Source: Legionellaceae bacterium (GTDB lineage: Bacteria; Pseudomonadota; Gammaproteobacteria; Legionellales; Legionellaceae). From it: a stretch of DNA of 7,418 nucleotides. The notes under the pieces were generated by a model, which was given only the letters and a program-made list of their open reading frames with translations, did no database searches and was not told where the DNA came from. A program made the translations under genes and the position numbers. Positions 6,722 to 7,418 of the stretch are shown piece by piece. The stretch spans positions 1 to 7,418 of the forward strand of contig CANISA010000076.1 of NCBI GenBank assembly GCA_947470005.1. The letters run 5' to 3'. How positions within the stretch are numbered: the stretch's first letter is position 1; every line of letters begins with the position of its first letter.

Positions 6722-6739
6722 AGCCAGGGCTACCTGGCT
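6722..6739 (-). terminator. Perfect 7-bp hairpin just after ppsR, possible weak terminator
   Basis: AGCCAGG (6722-6728), loop GCTA, CCTGGCT (6733-6739) is a perfect inverted repeat located 8 nt past the ppsR stop on the minus strand. The minus-strand sequence after it is AAAATGTTC, so the T run of an intrinsic terminator is missing. It could act as a 3'-end-stabilising hairpin or as a partial terminator. TAAAAT on the minus strand (plus 6717-6722) overlaps its far edge and resembles a -10 box for the S49-permease pair, but no good -35 is visible. Confidence 0.4.
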
Positions 6740-6747
6740 TGATTGAC

Positions 6748-7418
6748 TTAAATTTTTCGTTTAATGTTTGCTGCTGCCATAATTTTTGTGACAATTTCTT
6801 CAATCGAGTAGCGTGTTGAGTTGAGGAAAGGGATTTGCTCGCGTCGATACATGCCTTCGACTTCTCCTACTTCGAGACGGCATTGTTCGTTGGAGGCGTA
6901 TTGGCTGTTTGGTCGTCGTTCCGTGCGGATGTGTTGTAAGCGTTGAGGGTCGATGGTGAGGCCAAACAATTTATGTTTGTAAGGCTTTAAACTGTCGGGC
7001 AAGGTAAAATTAGATAAATCATCGTCGGTAAACGGGTAGTTGGCGGCCATAATTCCAAATTGTAAGGCCATGTAGAGGCAACTCGGTGTTTTGCCGCAGC
7101 GCGATACGCCAATTAAAATGATGTCGGCACGTTCATATCCTTTTGATTTCAGTCCATCATCATGAGCGAGGGCAAAATTGATGGCTTCAATGCGTTGATC
7201 GTAAGAGGCGACATTGGCAACACCGTGCGTTCGTCCAACCGTATAAGAGGATTTTGTTCCTAATTCTTGCTCGAGTGGCGCCACAAAAGTACTAAATAGA
7301 TCAAGTATGCACGCATTGGCTTGTTTGATGTAGGCACTGATTTCGGGGTTGACGAGCGTGATGAAGGCGATCGCTTTCGTACCCGATGTATCCATACACG
7401 CATTAAGCTCTGTAATAA
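6748..7418 (-). CDS. ppsR: Phosphoenolpyruvate synthase regulatory protein PpsR, 5'-truncated by window end
   Basis: PpsR (DUF299/YdiA family) is a bifunctional cytosolic enzyme. It inactivates PEP synthase by ADP-dependent threonine phosphorylation and reactivates it by Pi-dependent dephosphorylation, thereby controlling the pyruvate-to-PEP step. The frame stays open to the window end beyond the internal ATG at 7395 (upstream residues ITELNAC). The family is about 270-277 residues, so around 50 N-terminal residues are missing. Counting from that Met, the landmarks are RTHG (55-58), FALAHDDG (74-81), the P-loop GVSRCGKTP (96-104), FGIMAANYPF (113-122), HKLFGLTIDPQRL (141-153), RPNSQYAS (161-168) and the C-terminal NSTRYSIEEI (192-201). 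All agree with E. coli PpsR. The C-terminus is complete. In E. coli the gene is next to ppsA; whether ppsA lies just beyond this window cannot be seen. A 7-bp hairpin follows the stop. Confidence 0.96.
   Translation of the reverse strand, partial: ITELNACMDTSGTKAIAFITLVNPEISAYIKQANACILDLFSTFVAPLEQELGTKSSYTVGRTHGVANVASYDQRIEAINFALAHDDGLKSKGYERADIILIGVSRCGKTPSCLYMALQFGIMAANYPFTDDDLSNFTLPDSLKPYKHKLFGLTIDPQRLQHIRTERRPNSQYASNEQCRLEVGEVEGMYRREQIPFLNSTRYSIEEIVTKIMAAANIKRKI

Noticed and set aside
7393..7395. ATG at 7395 as the true start of ppsR.
   Set aside because: The frame continues to the window end and about 50 conserved N-terminal residues of the family would be missing.

Overview
This is an ordinary chromosomal stretch of a moderately AT-rich gammaproteobacterium. 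PpsR, YajQ and YhbY all read as gammaproteobacterial forms. The mix of a methylcitrate-cycle enzyme, a long-type urocanase, an amino-acid permease and lineage-specific small ORFs would suit a Legionellales-like or other amino-acid-using lineage, but that placement is inference and the sequence does not prove it. I see no mobile element, CRISPR array, tRNA, rRNA or defence island. I found no convincing undescribed system.

Layout. (1) Bases 1-3028, plus strand: the 3' two-thirds of prpD (2-methylcitrate dehydratase, cut by the window start), followed 8 nt later by a complete 668-residue urocanate hydratase (hutU) of the long, animal-like type. (2) Bases 3025-3911, minus strand: yajQ, preceded by a 120-codon ORF of unknown function that probably shares its transcript. 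(3) Bases 3912-3973: a short AT-rich divergent intergenic region. (4) Bases 3974-4336, plus strand: yhbY, a ribosome-associated RNA-binding protein with a basic C-terminal tail. (5) Bases 4333-6669, minus strand: a tight pair made of a membrane-anchored S49 (SppA-like) peptidase and, 3 nt downstream, a 12-helix APC/CAT-family amino-acid permease. (6) Bases 6670-6747: a short intergenic region with two hairpins. (7) Bases 6748-7418, minus strand: ppsR, the PEP synthase regulatory kinase/phosphorylase, cut at its 5' end by the window end.

How the genes fit together. PrpD works in propionyl-CoA oxidation to pyruvate, and HutU works in histidine breakdown towards glutamate. The permease brings in amino acids, and PpsR controls the pyruvate-to-PEP step of gluconeogenesis. 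A theme of growth on amino acids and propionate is therefore plausible, but these genes lie in at least three separate transcription units. The most distinctive features are the prpD-hutU pairing, the long-form urocanase with a shifted cysteine at the active-site loop, and two convergent gene junctions that both use a TTAA tetranucleotide as the shared stop for opposite strands.
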